64,000 bases of DNA from Colletes latitarsis. Taxonomy: Eukaryota; Arthropoda; Insecta; Hymenoptera; Colletidae. Shown in pieces: positions 48,201-62,300 of the stretch. The translations under genes and the position numbers were made by a program. The stretch spans positions 40,496,001 through 40,560,000 of the forward strand of contig NC_135136.1 in assembly GCF_051014445.1 (NCBI RefSeq), written 5' to 3'. Under the pieces are notes generated by a model. The model was not told the DNA's origin. It saw only the letters and a program-made list of their open reading frames with translations, and searched no databases. The first letter of the stretch is position 1; every line of letters begins with the position of its first letter.

Positions 48201-51200
48201 GCGAGTCGAGAGAATTACGCTTCTCCTTTTCCATCGGGGCGTCGTGAATGCGTGGAATTACGAATTGCTTCGTACGAAGGGTCGCTTGTTTGTTCCGCCC
48301 TTTTTTCTCCTCCGCTGTATCGCCAATCTCGCTATTGATTATAGAGAGAAGAAATCGAGTCTCGTATGATAAATCGGGAGGGCTGACAGCGCCGCGACGC
48401 TCGTCTCTCCTCCGTTTCCTTCCCTCGCCCCTCATCCCTTCCCTTTTTCTCCCAGTTTCCCTGACCCCGTGAAGGGTGGTCCGCGTCGGGCGTCCCCATA
48501 GAGACCCTCTATTCTGGACCCCCTGGAACACATTATGGAGCCACGGAGGGAAAAAGCAGACCTATTGTGAGATCCTGGCCAACCAAAAAACTTCACCAAC
48601 CGAAATCTACCGAAATCTCCCCACCTCTCTGCTCCGCCCATCTTGTTATTTCGATTGTATCAACCCCCGCGGCTGATTTCTACGACGCGGACACGAGAAA
48701 TAAATTTGTAAAGTTGCCATACATTGAAATTCTCCTTTCGATTATCTTTTACGGCCATATCTACGAACATGTAACGTTCTCTGGCGATTAAAATGCCGAT
48801 CAATATACAAATCGCTCGTTTTTGCTTCAGATTTAGTTGATTCTTCAGGCTAAGAGCAAATATGATTCTGGTTTTTTCCGTCTCGAGGAACGATCTGTCA
48901 TGCCCCTTAATAGTTGATCAATTTCGAATACATTATATTCAACTTCAAATCGGTTCGAGGGAATCTTATTGCGCGACAAGAGCCTCTCGAGCAGTTTCGA
49001 TACATCGACAATTCGAAAAATCGTAACGCGAATTACAGCTATTTGCGTTGGCGATGAGTATCCCGGGCGCATTCCGTTTCTGCACGCGAATAAAAAACAC
49101 AGATGGAAAGTCGCCAGCAAGATGGTAAAGAGGTTAGGTCTGGAGGCGGTACACTTTCGTTCGCATGTTCTGGCGTAATAAGCGTCACCCTCTGTTACTT
49201 CTCGACTGGTATTATTAATTTGATTATAATGAGCTATTAAGTGAAACGCTGGTAATCCTGACAAGCTCCATTCAACGGCTAGGCTTTACAGTCACTCTCG
49301 GAACCCGGCGATTGCCTCGAGCCCCGTAGCTGTTAAGCAAATTAGCACCGAGTTAGGGGAACCTCGCCTGTCTTCCCGCTTTTCCAACGATTCGCGATAC
49401 GATACTTTCCTTTCGTATCTCGCATTGCGTCCCTAACGATCCCACGACGATCCGATCGAACGATTAATTAGAACTTCGACGTGCATGTCTCGCGAATAGA
49501 GAATCAGAAATGACACATTTAAAATCTCGTTACCACCGAGTTTAGCTGTTTTCCTAATTACGAGCGAACAAGCGATTGTTTTAAACGTTACACAATTATT
49601 TACGCGTATCGTGACCATGGGCAATACACTAGTTATGCGTGTTATCGTCGATCGTACGAGACAATAAATAATAACTTTCATGGAACCTGTTGTTTTTAGT
49701 TCGATTATGTTCCCCGGCGCATGTAAAATAAATCTATAAAACATACCTGTTGATCCGCGTTCGATTAACATATCGAATTCATTCGATATTGATTAATCAT
49801 TAAAATTCTACCGGTGCAACGTTAAGCTATCGGCGTTCCAGATTCTCGTTTTATGTAAATGATCGTTAAATTGCCAGGATTATTATGTGCCGTTAAATAT
49901 TCGCGCGAAAAATGTTTTTACGTCTCGACGAGCGACTCGATTGGGCGCGGAAATCGCATCTAAATCGCCGGAATATTAGTGATTTAAACGCGATAACGAG
50001 GGTGTTTTATTTATTCATACAGTTTTTTTATTAAGAATTTACAACTGGACTTATGTTCTCCACCGGATGAAATGTGTTACGCTTCGACGTTTATAATTAG
50101 ATGCGTTTGTGCAAATTACAGACGTGCTATCACTTCGGTATCCAATGCTAATACCACGCATTCGGTATAAATCATTATCTTATTCGTTTTTTGTTTTCAG
50201 ACAAATGGGCTTCCAATGATAAAATATTTTCAAAAATTCAGCAAAAGTGTATCGCTTTTTAATTAAAACCTAGAGACGTGCTATCGCTTATCGTCTCGCG
50301 TCTCCCGAAATAATCTGATAATTCGAGTGCAAGTATTTCGTTCCTAAGCGCGAATCTTATCAGGGCTTACCAATATCTCCGTAACTATCGTTAAATCCAA
50401 CGTAAGCGATAAATCGTGTTTGTACGCAATAATACTTTTCCGCGAGTTGATCTTCGTATTTGTAAACAATCTGAAATCGACGTTTTCGTAGTATAGACTT
50501 TTTGTTAAAAAATTCTGAGGTTACTTTTACGCGATATTTTTCTAATAAAAGTTTCAAGTATTGCTTGTATATTTTTATAATACAGAGATACGTAATTAGA
50601 AAATATCTTAGGTTTTTTAGACCGAGACTTTAAATAAATTTGCGAATCATTGACAAGTTAATGAAACGTTGGACGTTTCTACTAATTAGTTTTATAATAA
50701 CTTGTTTGTCTGCTATTCTTGCAATCTGATATGGAATAGAAAGTCTCTTGATATTTTATGCTGATAATATGTCTTGAGTTTTAACATAGTTTTCACATCC
50801 AACGATAAAAGTGGTGTTTCTAATTAAATTGACGAACAGAAGACTTTGTATTTCATATTTTTATAGTACAGATGTACTCAAAGTAATTAGAGGTTTATTT
50901 TCCCAGACAATTTTGACAAGATCAGGTTTATGTATGTATCCACAATTGTAACTTCATTCTTTTATAAAATTTTTCTTCCATCAAGATTTGATCGAAAGCT
51001 TCACTCGATGGTCGGAATTGAAACGTCTCGAGTATGTCTATCCTACTACGGTAATCAAGTCGTTTGTAGGCAAAAGATAGGCGACGAGCAGTTTGCAAGC
51101 GGTTGATTTATGGTCGTCCCAGTACGATGTTCTCGTAAAACCTCTAGTATCTTCCTCTACACTGGTTTCGTGTGCATAATCTTATCAGTCGCGTTTACGA

Positions 51201-53345
51201 TTGTCGTATAGGCGTAAATAGGAGCTAAACAACTCTTGAATGGGTGGGGGGGATGACAGTATAAATACCGATAAATTTTCGTCGTATCTCAGGAAAAGCC
51301 TCTTATCATCGAGTGTATCGAATCTCGTATATAATGATTCGTACTCGGTTTAACGGTTGTCGTGCCTTTTTCGTACCTGGACATTACTCGATCCCAGCAT
51401 TTACTTATTCCTTGCTACCATTTCTCCATTTTCCTTACGATTTTCAAGAATTTTTGTTATCGTTGTACGCGAAATATCCGAAGCGTCCAAACGCCTCGAT
51501 AATGACCCCTTATCGATCCCTCTCCCGATCGCGAACGTTCGCCAATTCCGATCGTTTGATCGCTGGGAGTCAAAGGTATGGATTCCGGATAAAATGTTTA
51601 CAAATAACCGGGACCTATCTACGACGAGCAGATCGATAACGATAAATAAAACACAAAGCAACGCGTAACAAAGGATTAATCGGAGACCGTCGCGGGTCGC
51701 GATCGAAAAGCACGTGCAGAATTAATGACTCCGACGAACCGGAATTACGCGTCACGTTTTATTAATCTCGTTACGTATGGTGTGCGTTTCAAAGGCACCA
51801 GGTCGTCGGCCAACAAGTACGTCACATTTCAGTTGTCCGTCAATCTTAATTGAATTCACCACCCAAGCGAAAACCACTGAAGTTCGATTGGGGCCCGTGC
51901 TCTATGGACGAGCTCGCGTAAAGTGTCCTCAACGAGCCACAATTGGGTCGTGTCGCGACTTAAACGTTACAAATTGTGCTTCCAAGAACTCCCCGTTGAC
52001 CACCAGCAATCGACTCCAGAAATTTATGGAAAAAAGAAGGTCGCGTTTTCCTATCGATTCCACTCACGGTGATCGTAAGGAAACAGGTTTTTCCCGACTA
52101 CCCAACGACAGTACATCGATATTTTATTATTTAAATACCTATGTCGAATTGAGAAGGCAGACAGCTTCGGAGGAAGCACGGATGAGAAAGGGGCGAGATT
52201 GACTCGTCGACGCGAGTACAAAGGGATCTCTTTTCGACGTGTCCCGATCGACCATTAATTCCCAGGTAGATAGCGATCGAGAGAGTGGACAGGCGCGCCC
52301 GTACGGTCTAAAATAGCCAAAGGATAAACAGAACTGAACGACCGGCTACCGGATCGCGCTCACGGAATATTAATTTCCCTGGCCCCCGGAACTCCGTATA
52401 AATCATCGTCTACGTACCGACGGGCTTGGGCACGTTCCTCTTCACCTGCATCCACTTGTAAGTGGGTACGTGTAGCTGTTGCTGTTGCTGCTGCTGGGGA
52501 GGATGATGGCCGTGGGGATGTTGTTGATGGTGGTGCCCGTGGCCGTGCTGATGGGGATGCTGGGGGTGTCCGGGTTGCTGTAGCACGTGGTAGGCCGACG
52601 GATCGGCGTTCTCCTCTTTATAGTGACCAGTGGCGTGGGTCGAATAGTCGTTCTGTCGGATCTGAGAGTGATAGTGGAGGGAGGAATCTTCCGCGGGTGG
52701 TAGCTGATGGAGATAGTTGGTGGTCCCGGCGACCGGGATCTGATAGTCGGGCTCGTGGTGATGGTGGTGATGGTGGAGGTGATGACTAGAAGACTGATGA
52801 TGCAACTGCTGCTCGTGATCCGTTCTCGAGTGTCCGCCGGGTACCATCGGATGGTGGTGATGGTCGTCCCTGTACGTCGACTGCTGGACATGGTAACTCT
52901 GGTGAGGATCGATCGTGCCGTGGGATCCGTTCGCGTGCTGTTGCTGTTGCGGCTGGCTGGAGTAAGAGGAGGACGAGGAGGACGCGTAGTCCAGGTTCGT
53001 GTAGCTCAGACCGTTCTCCGAGGAGATGATCGCGGTGGTGGATCCGTCCTCGTGCAGGACGCCGGCCGTCGGGGAGTAGAATCCTTGGGGCGGCGTGCCG
53101 GATGACGCGGCGGACTCTGCGGCTAGGAAGCTCTCCGAGGAGGAGGACGAGTAAGGCGACACGGCGGTCTGAGGGAAGTAATGAGCCGGAGCGAGTTCCG
53201 GTGAGGCCGGGACCGGCACGTGCCCACCGACGGATACGGGCTGATGATGATGATGATGATGATTCCCTTGGCCCGTGCACACGTAGTTCGGGTACGAGTC
53301 AGGCTTGCCGTAGGTTCCGTACATGCCCATGTCCATCATCATCAT
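39242..53345 (-). CDS. lab: Homeotic protein Labial (Hox1), two coding exons
   Basis: Labial is the anterior-most Hox transcription factor, acting in head and midgut patterning with the cofactor Extradenticle. Exon 1 is 53345-52418 and exon 2 is 39729-39242, giving 471 aa. The N-terminus MMMMDMGMYGTYG resembles other Labial starts. Exon 1 is rich in His, Gln and Ser, with poly-His (HHHHHH) and poly-Gln runs, and ends with the Exd-binding hexapeptide YKWMQVKRNVPKP (from residue 296). The homeodomain is at about 356-415 (exon 2): NNTGRTNFTNKQLTELEKEF leading to QVKIWFQNRRMKQKK, which is diagnostic for Labial. The C-terminal tail is Ser/Pro-rich. The phase-1 intron of 12.7 kb between hexapeptide and homeodomain is typical of Hox genes. 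The exon 2 acceptor is CAGCAG, so one codon may be optional. Its minus orientation puts the outside of the Hox cluster on the left. Confidence 0.97.
39730..52417 (-). other. Labial intron, 12.7 kb
   Basis: Donor GTACGT and acceptor TTGCAGCAG. The open frames are short, scattered over both strands and without domains. A TACAGGGTGGACG motif at 45410-45422 resembles a transposon end but has no partner. Long Hox introns usually hold enhancers; none can be called from this sequence alone. Confidence 0.8.
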
Positions 53346-56300
53346 CCTCGTAGCGGTGAGACGAATACATCAATTGACCACCTGCTGCTGTTGACCACCA
53401 CCGTTTTCCCGGGAACAGAGGAGGAGGGACGCGTACGTGGACGCGATTTACATCGCGGTGACCCGCCACCGATCGACCCTCGCACTCGACGATCCCAACA
53501 GCCGATTCGGGACAAGCAACGCACGATATCACAGACCGACACACTTATCTAGCCAGTTGCTCCACGGTGTACGGATCGAACTACGTCACTCTGGATGAGG
53601 AATGCATCACCGGCGTTCGCGATCGATGGATCCTGGTGGGACGAGTAAGTACTGCGGACGCGGGCGCCAGCGATCCCGAGGCACCTCCGCGAAGCGGCAG
53701 TGGACGCGGGAACGGACCGTTATTCGCGAAAATAATAGAAAGAGCGGACGCGTAGTCGTCGATCCGGTCGACGAGGGTCGCTGGAGTGGACTGGCTAGGT
53801 GGACTGGCAGAAGGCGGCACGGTCGAAGCCTGCACGCAGGTGAGACCGAGCCGCAGGGGTCTGGTGTGTCCAGGTCTTTTCGTCTCTGTTCCTCCGGTTC
53901 ACGTCTCTCTCGCCCCTTGAGCTTTGTGGCAAAAGCAATGCTCTACGTACGCCTAGCCGGAGAAGGTGCTGCCTTCCTCGAACTGGGCGTGTTCTCGATA
54001 TTGGTCACGTGAACGTTCCTGGGCGGAGTCAGCCAATCCTGACCGGGCCTGCGCGTCCGGCGCCCGTAGCCTCATGATGGATCACCGGGGCTAAATTTTA
54101 TTTTTCGTTCCTTCTTTTTTATCTGGCACGCTGCAGTTGACACTTATCGTAGCGGGTAGGTAGTCGAGTATTATATCTCGGTACCCACCTTCCTGGATAC
54201 CCTGAGCCTCGCCTCCGTTTCTCCGCCGTGGGTACGCGTCGTTCTCCGCTCGCCTGCCAGCGCTCTTTTCTCCGACTCCTTTTTTACTCGCGACCGGTCG
54301 GTTTTCTCACTCTCTCCCTCTCTCTCTCTCTTCGTGTACACGCGTGTCCCACCTGTCTCCGGACACCGACGTCCTGCGCTTTCATTAAGCTCTGACGGCT
54401 GATGGGTTAATTACGGCCCGCAAAATTTACGCCGTGAAAGTTTGTCGCGTGGTCCGTGCCAAGTCCGGAATCTTGCCGGACCTGCTCCGATTGTGACAGG
54501 ATTAGAAACGCGACTCCGTAATCCGCCATGGACCGACGAAGCCGGATATCGGCTCGATAACGCTTTAGATCTCCTCGCAACTGGATCTGCTCGATCCTGG
54601 ATTTGCAACTGAGTAGCTAATAAAATCTTGATCGAAGGTAATCAGACTTCCGTTGCCTAGCGTAATTAGCGGACGATCAGGCTACAGGCGTAGCGTGAAA
54701 TTAAACTCGACTTGTATAGTTTTCAACAGTTAAATTATGTGTTAATCGCCTCGTATTTGCTATACGTCATTGTTGAGTCTCCTAACTATTTAGACAGTCT
54801 TTTCGTCGACTTAGATCACTTTTCGACGCTACTATTCTTCAAAATTGAAAGACTATTCAAGCAAAATTCATCTAGATCATGATCGATCTAGCAATTGGGT
54901 TAATCCCAACGCTGAATTCGTTGTTTACGCGAACGCTGTGACGTTGGATCGATTCTCGGTTGCAACTCGGAAATTTTTTAATATTACGTAATGGCGGGGC
55001 ACCGGAGTAACGATCATCTTCGAGGGCTGGATCTCGGGGAACCGGCAGAGAGGAGTTCGGTTGAAGGACGCGTGACGGGCCCATGGGACGTCTCGTACCC
55101 CATGTGGGTTCAGTGACAGGATGACACATTCCGCCGTGAAAGTTTTAGGAGAGCGGTCCCGTATCAGCGGTTCAGTCAGAAGAGCTTATATCGAGGGCGC
55201 CACCTGCGGCCACCCGCGACATCCGTTCTGTCCCGGGCATCAGATCAGGAAATCTTCATCTTGATCGAACTTCCCTGACGTCTCATAGTTCTGATTCCCA
55301 CTGTCGGCCGATCTTATTCACCTGAACGCCCTCGTACATACTTTATGCTCGTCGGCCTACATCCGTCCTTTTCGCTGATTTAATTCGTCGATGTTCGTTA
55401 ATCGGTCGACCGTCTCCTCGAGCCATTGATAAAGTTGTCAATTGGCGTCGATATCGTTTGCAACGCGATATTCTTTCGAATCGTGTCACGAACGAGATTC
55501 AGATCTTACGGTGTTCTGGCTTTGAAAGACTGCGATTCATTTTTCAGTTTCTCCATTTTTTATACACTCATAAGAGGTTACCTATTTGGTATTTTTAACT
55601 GATGTAGCGATATCTTTGAAGTGTGAAACACTATGGGATCGTTATTTTGCATAAGCAATGATAGGGGTAGAGTAAACAATGATCAAGTTTCGCCATGTTC
55701 TAGTCGCGCGTAGCTAAAAAAATCAGTTGATTGTTGCACCTAGTGACTGGTATTATTATATCTTTTGGTAAATACTTTTTATGACTTTGCTGTCCCCTGG
55801 TTCTGGATAGATCATCGTCCCCTATTACCAGACACTACGAATCTAAACTTTGCTCGTTCGTATTCGTACTAATGGCTTAAAATGTACTGGAATTTATCCT
55901 CTGGATAGGAGTATATTCTCAGTATGTGTCGTCTGTATCGTCTTTGTCGTAAATTCGACAGGAACGATCGTATTGAGGGATTCGAGCGTGCATCGGTGAT
56001 AGAGGGAATTCTCACGGCGAGAAGTTAGGCGACCGAGGAGTAGCACAAGTCGGAGTCCAGGTCCACTTCTTGGACAAGGACGGGACACTTCTGGGAGTAA
56101 GACGACGAGATGTTGTTGGTCGCAGATAAAAGGGAACTGCAGCAAGGCGACCGCGCGGCTTAGCATGACAATGCAGGTGCCTCATCCCACGTCAAAACCC
56201 AGCGTGGCGCCACGACAAGATAGGTACCAGACCGATCGACTGGTTTTGTAATTGTTTAAGAGGATTAGCCCGGAGCAAAGTTTACGCGTGTACCACGGAG

Positions 56301-59300
56301 GGTGGCACGGGCAAAGAAAGCCGAGCGCTGATATTTATCCCGACATTAGACTCGGCTAAACTCGAATTTGCTCCTCTGATCCCGGAAAAATTCCATTAAA
56401 AAGTCACTCCCTGAGTGTTTGGACGGGGAATCACACGGCTCATCGAGCGACAATCGAGCGACCGACTCTCGAAACTGTAATCTCGGGCCAAAGAGCCAAC
56501 GCCACTTCGCCGACCAGAGACAAGATCCGTAGGAGATCCGAATCGATCCTCCGTTAACGTCGAATCCCTCCCCTCCGGGCCGAAGATGGATTCTGCAAAA
56601 CGTCATCCGCTACTTGTTTAATTTTCACGGAGAGACGAGCACGCTGGACGGGCATCTTTAACCGAGATAAAAACAACCTTTTCTCGTTCGTTTTGCGCCC
56701 GACGCAACCGTCCTCGTTTTAAGGGCCTATCTTTACTCGCAGAAGATACTCCTTGTAGATATTTCTTCGACGAAACTGTGGAGCATTTTCAAGAAAAATA
56801 GAAACGTTATTAAGAAAATATTTCGCCAGTTGTGCATATCAGAGACAATATTTGTTCGATAAATTCCGTATGATTGGCGATGGGAGCACGGCAGTTGACT
56901 TCAGTTGAGAATCTTTCGAGCTCGACGCGTCAATCGGCCACCAAGACGTTTCATTTAAAGAACGAACGACAATAATTACGGTAGGTCAACCGAGAGTGTC
57001 GCGTTTTAAGCGTCGCCCTTAGTGTCTGGTTCTTGTCAATCAAGCATCCAGTCACAACAATCCAGCGGGTGGTTGCTGACGGACAGACAGCTGTCTATTC
57101 ACCGGGAGAACGGACGATTCTCGGCGAAACGTTCGTCTTTATAAAGGATAGATAGCGTGCTGCCAGCGAAAGGTCGTCTCTATTCTGCGAGGAAAACGTA
57201 GGAGTCGAGGCACCGCGTGAAATAAAGAGAGGAAAGGCATCGATGGGCGGAATTTTTACGAAGAAGCTGGAGGTGTTCCCTCGAGGAACAGAGACCTCAC
57301 GCTTCTTCCCGCGTCAAACCTGCTCCGCCCGAATTGCCAACGAAAGTAACCGTTGTTTAGCTCCTATTTATCGTCCTCGACGTGTCTCTTGAAAGTGGAC
57401 CACGGATTTCTGCCTCTCTTCTCTCCCTCTCTGGCGACCCGTGTCAATTGATCGTCAACGAAGCGTCGAAGCTGCAAAATATCTCACCAGCTCTGTGCAA
57501 ACTTCAGAAATTAAACGAGAAAATAGAAAAACCTATCGATGACTTGAGAACTCGAAGCCTTATCGCGCAGAGAGTCTTATCGTTCTCGAAAAGTTCCAAC
57601 GTATCGTCGAATTTGTTTTTAATCAACGATAAAGCGTAGTCGATAAAAATCGGAAAGATTCCTGAGAGTCAATTCTTGGTAGATCGGCGAAGAAAATTCA
57701 TCCGGTGTTTTGAACTGGATATCCTCGCGCGAACATCGTCCAGATGTTTTTCTCGAACAGTGTCATTGCAACTGTCATCGAATCTAAAGATCTAAATTCA
57801 ACGGGTATCGGATTGCACGCGAACGAAATCTCAGCGCGGACGAGCCGATCGATCTTCCACCCCGAATTTTTCCATAATTCCGCCCATTTTCGAAATGGCG
57901 CCCTGCTTTTTGTACGCGGCTCGTACGAAATCGTACCAGGGACATGGGAAACCCTGCACAATGGAGTCATCGATCATTCAGCATGAGAGTTGCTCGATTG
58001 CTGCTCTAACTGTGCGGGCTCTTACCGCTCGACGAACACCGACGCCACCGTAATCGAATATATTTACGAATACGACGGAGATCTCGTCGCAAATGCACGC
58101 GTTTCCCATCTCCTTCTGTTTCCCCATAGGGTAAGTGGAAAATTTAATTCAGACATTTTCCCTGCAAGTTACGAACACGTTCGAACGTATACAATGATTG
58201 ACAATATTTACTCTAAGATTCGAAGAGTTTGAAGGGGGGTTGGTAAACGAAAAATCTCGATCGTGTAAAAATTTAGCTTTGAATTTTGAAGTTGCCGACG
58301 TATTCTTTTTTCGTCGGTCGTTTGGTATTTCGGGGGAAACGCGTAATAAAATGGTGTCACAGGGGCGAGAAAAGGAGCAGCGTGAATCGTTAGAGGCAAC
58401 GAAACTGTTCGATCGTCAGGGAATGACTTAGCAATGCTCGATATGCCGTTTCATTCAACCTGACTCACGGGGCTGGCTCGGTCTACATGTTGATCGTATC
58501 ATCGTAAATATTGAATAAATGTAATTAGCCATCGTAGGTGGAAGGGTGCGTGCAAACGGTAGCCAATGTTCGACTCGCACGATTTCAATCGGATTAGAAT
58601 TTCTTCGTTCGTGCTGCTGTACAGCGATTCGAACGGTTCGGGATCGTAAATTGCCTTTTTCGAGATGGACGATTGCGCCTAAGTAGTCTTTTTTAAGCAA
58701 ACCGAGCCGTACCATTGGCAGAAATTGCTTCGGGTGTTTTAAGTTTAAAGAAATAGACTCGCACGCTCGCGTGTTGCTGCGTTCTTTGCGCTTTTCTTGC
58801 TTCCAATGATTCCTAGAAGTAATGGTTCCGTTGAACTCGCGTACCTAAACGTCTATAGCGTTTCGTTTACGCGAATATTCGTAATCATCGAGCTCGAAGG
58901 AACATTCGTTCGATGTTGTTCTGTTGAAAAATTTCTCGAGTCGCACATTACGGTCCACTTGAATATTTTCGTTACACCAAGATCGTATAAAAAAGGAAGT
59001 GGAATATTAATTTACAGGGACGAAAGTAAATATACGTTGTTTGGAATAACGACTCGAAGCGTTCGATAAGATTTATAAATTCAACATCGGAGGGTTGGTG
59101 TGTTTCCCAGCGAAGGGGTACGCGCTCGATTTGCCCTATGACGCACGAGTATCATAGCCCGGGCAAGGAGAGCGTGTATCCGCAGTAATAAAGTTAGCGC
59201 GGTAATTATGACAGGCTCGTTACCAGCACGTCGCAACGGGATATGAAGTGTTAATGAATGGACGCGTCGAACCAAGGGGTGGCTGGTACCGCGGTGTAAT

Positions 59301-62300
59301 TTTCGTTCCTTCGCGAACAGGCCTCGAATACACACGATGATCGTCGATTTCGGGTCTGTTAATAATAATATCGAGCACCTTATTAGTTCCTCCCTGTATC
59401 GTTAACGCTAGAACCACCAGCTTTGGATACGTAGCCAGTTCCACCACCTCAATTTAACGCGTTAGAAAAATTTATTTCGATACAATCAATGAAGCATTAA
59501 ATTTAGTTTAAATTGAAATATTGGGAGTGTTGTTTTCGAACCGTAATTTTCGTTGAAACGAGCCACCTGCCGAGGCGTTCGCGGGTTTCTCCAAGAAATA
59601 TCGCATTATCGGTCAGCGTTAAGATAACGAGAAGTGCGCAGTGCCTTCGATAAAGACCGATTTTAAATTAATCTACGCCTGCTAAGCTTTCTTAATTCCT
59701 CGGGTCGATAGTAAACGCCGAGATCCCGGGTGTGTTTGCGGATAATAGATACGGCTATCTCCGTTCTCTCGTAATCTTCGCCGATCTGCTGATTCCGTGT
59801 TCCTACCGTTCGCCGCATAGATTGCAGGATTATGGTTCTCTTGTTTGCACCCCTGTTCGAAATTTGTACCGATAGCGAGCTGCGGTACTGGCCGATGCTT
59901 CCGAGGAATCGTAGAAATACTAAACAAACAACAGAAGAATCTACTATTCCTTCGCTTGGTATTCCTGGAGTTTCCTCTACTCGTTTACTTGTTAACAACT
60001 TATATATTAAAATCAACACATTTTTCGTACATCAAGGGGTTAAGTGTAACAAATTAATAACAACAGTCACTCCATAGACAGAGGGATGAAATTGCCCCTT
60101 AAAGGAGTCCGATTACTCGATAGTCTTGGAGGAATATTAACAGAGTTAAGGGACTGTGTGACCATTTTTCGTTTCCCATAGAGCTCGAAATGTCTTTCCG
60201 CGGAGGGGCGAGGGTCGAAAGCTCCGAGATGGTCGTTGGCAGGATAACCGAGGGTTTCTCTCGTGGCTTGTCAAAACGGGGTGGCGGGAGGAGGGAAGAG
60301 GTCGTCGTTCGTCGCCGCTGATCTGTCGCGTAGGATCGCGCGACGTGGTGGTTGGGGGTGGGTAAAGTTAGATTTCCGCGTCATTACACAGGCGTGGCGC
60401 TGGTCCCCGAGTTAATTGAATGCAGCGTGTGTTGACAGGTAGGCATATTGGCAGGCAGACACGAGAGAGCCGGAGAAGAGAGGTAAGAGAGAGCTCGGGT
60501 ACGAGACGAGACGACGGGGCTGGCCGACCATGGTTTGTGTCAGATGCGGTTGCGATATCGGCCCCACGTCCACGGCTCTTCGAAGCCGTGTACCTGTCAT
60601 TTTCGGTGACCGTGTCATTCAGCCCCTTCTTCCCTTTCACGAGATCCCTTTCTTCTAACTAGCCACGTTGCCGGCAACGGGATCGCCGCGATACGGGACG
60701 CATCCGGCCGACCCGATACGACTAGACCCGCGTCCAAGATAACGCCGGGATACCTGAACTCGATCTACATATGCCTCGTACGTGTGTATGCCAATGATCC
60801 TCGTTCTAGCGCTACGACCACAGAAATTAATCAAGAAAACAGACCGCGGGAACATTTTCGGTCAGCCTGCTCTTTTACCCGTCCGGGATACCTGATTTCT
60901 TGATCCTCGATACGCCATTGCTCGGGACCATACAACTTCACGACACGAGAACGCTCCATCGACTCGAACCGGGTACTCCCAATACCTTAACAGCAAATGT
61001 TTAGCTTAGGTATATACTGATAAAAATGTCTGTGGGAGGATAGGTTTGATGCAGAATAGAAGTCGACCAGATAAACAGAGTATTCCAAGCACTCACAGTT
61101 TTAGGTGGTCTGAAAGTACATAAAAAGTTTAGTAGAAAATTAGAGCTATTTATAGAGGAATTCTCTGTGTATGCTAATTATTGCTATGGTCCTGAATAGA
61201 AGTTGAAGGTACATCGAGTGTAGATAAAAGACCTAGGTAAAAATCTGATACGAATGGTTTTCGAGATCCGAAATTATCAGTCTACACCTTTGTACTAGTC
61301 TGCAGATAACCATAGAAATAATCGTTGATGCGAATTATGTTTAATATCCTGTTATCGAGGAAACGTGATTAAACTTGGCACGTTGATCACAAAGAATAAT
61401 TATCGAATTTATCGAAATTCGCGTGCATCGACGGTTGTTTGTTGATCTCGAAGAAATTTGGATACCGGCGTGGGCGATCGCTCGATATCGTTTCGCGATA
61501 TCGTCGGGAGTATTTGTTGTTTTCGGAATACGGTCACGTATGCAGAAAGCGATATTTGTATCCTGGTTGTACGCAAAAAGAGAGAGAAAGGGCAGCCCGA
61601 TCGACGAACTGACCTTGGTTTCGTTTCGAGATTGTTATCTAGAATGTTAATTAATCTCACTTGAAGATGCATGAGAAACCGCGCATACCATCGGAAAGGC
61701 AACGATCCGGTTTTGGACCTCTAAGTTCGTAATTTTCGAGAGTCATCGTCCCTGTCGCTTTTTTGGCTCGTTCGACGTTCTTCGAATAAACTTCAAAGTT
61801 GCCATCGTCTTAAAAGTAGTATCTTTAATATCGGAGGGCACATAACTCTTGTCACGTATTTTATATTATAGATCCCAAGGGTTGTCTTCTCCGAAGTTGC
61901 AATCCTCAGGTTACAGTAACTTGAATTTGACGATATATTCTTTAAAAAATTGTTTCAAACTGAAATCGAGAAGACAATGTTTTGCGTTCGGTTCGAGATA
62001 AAGGTTGCTTCCTCCTCGTTCGGGGAGGCCAGATTCCACGTTTGAAATATGGATTCTTAATGCTGTAGTCTTGTCCGAAATTCTTCAGTTCTGTGGGCAT
62101 GTTGGACCAGGTACGAGGGAACTCTCTCGAGAGTTCCAACCGAAGGTACCTACATGATCCTACACTTTGTGCGACCTCTTGCCACGTCCCCAAGGATTCG
62201 TATTCCTAGTCACGCGTTTAATCCCCCGAAACATGCAACCGACTCGCAGTCCTTTGTACCATTCCAAGGCCAAAGGAATCTAGTATATTTCAAAAAAATA

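Noticed and set aside
52707..53105. 132-codon + strand frame opposite labial exon 1
   Set aside because: Antisense shadow of the GC-rich, repeat-coding labial exon; Arg/Val/Gly-rich with no known domain.
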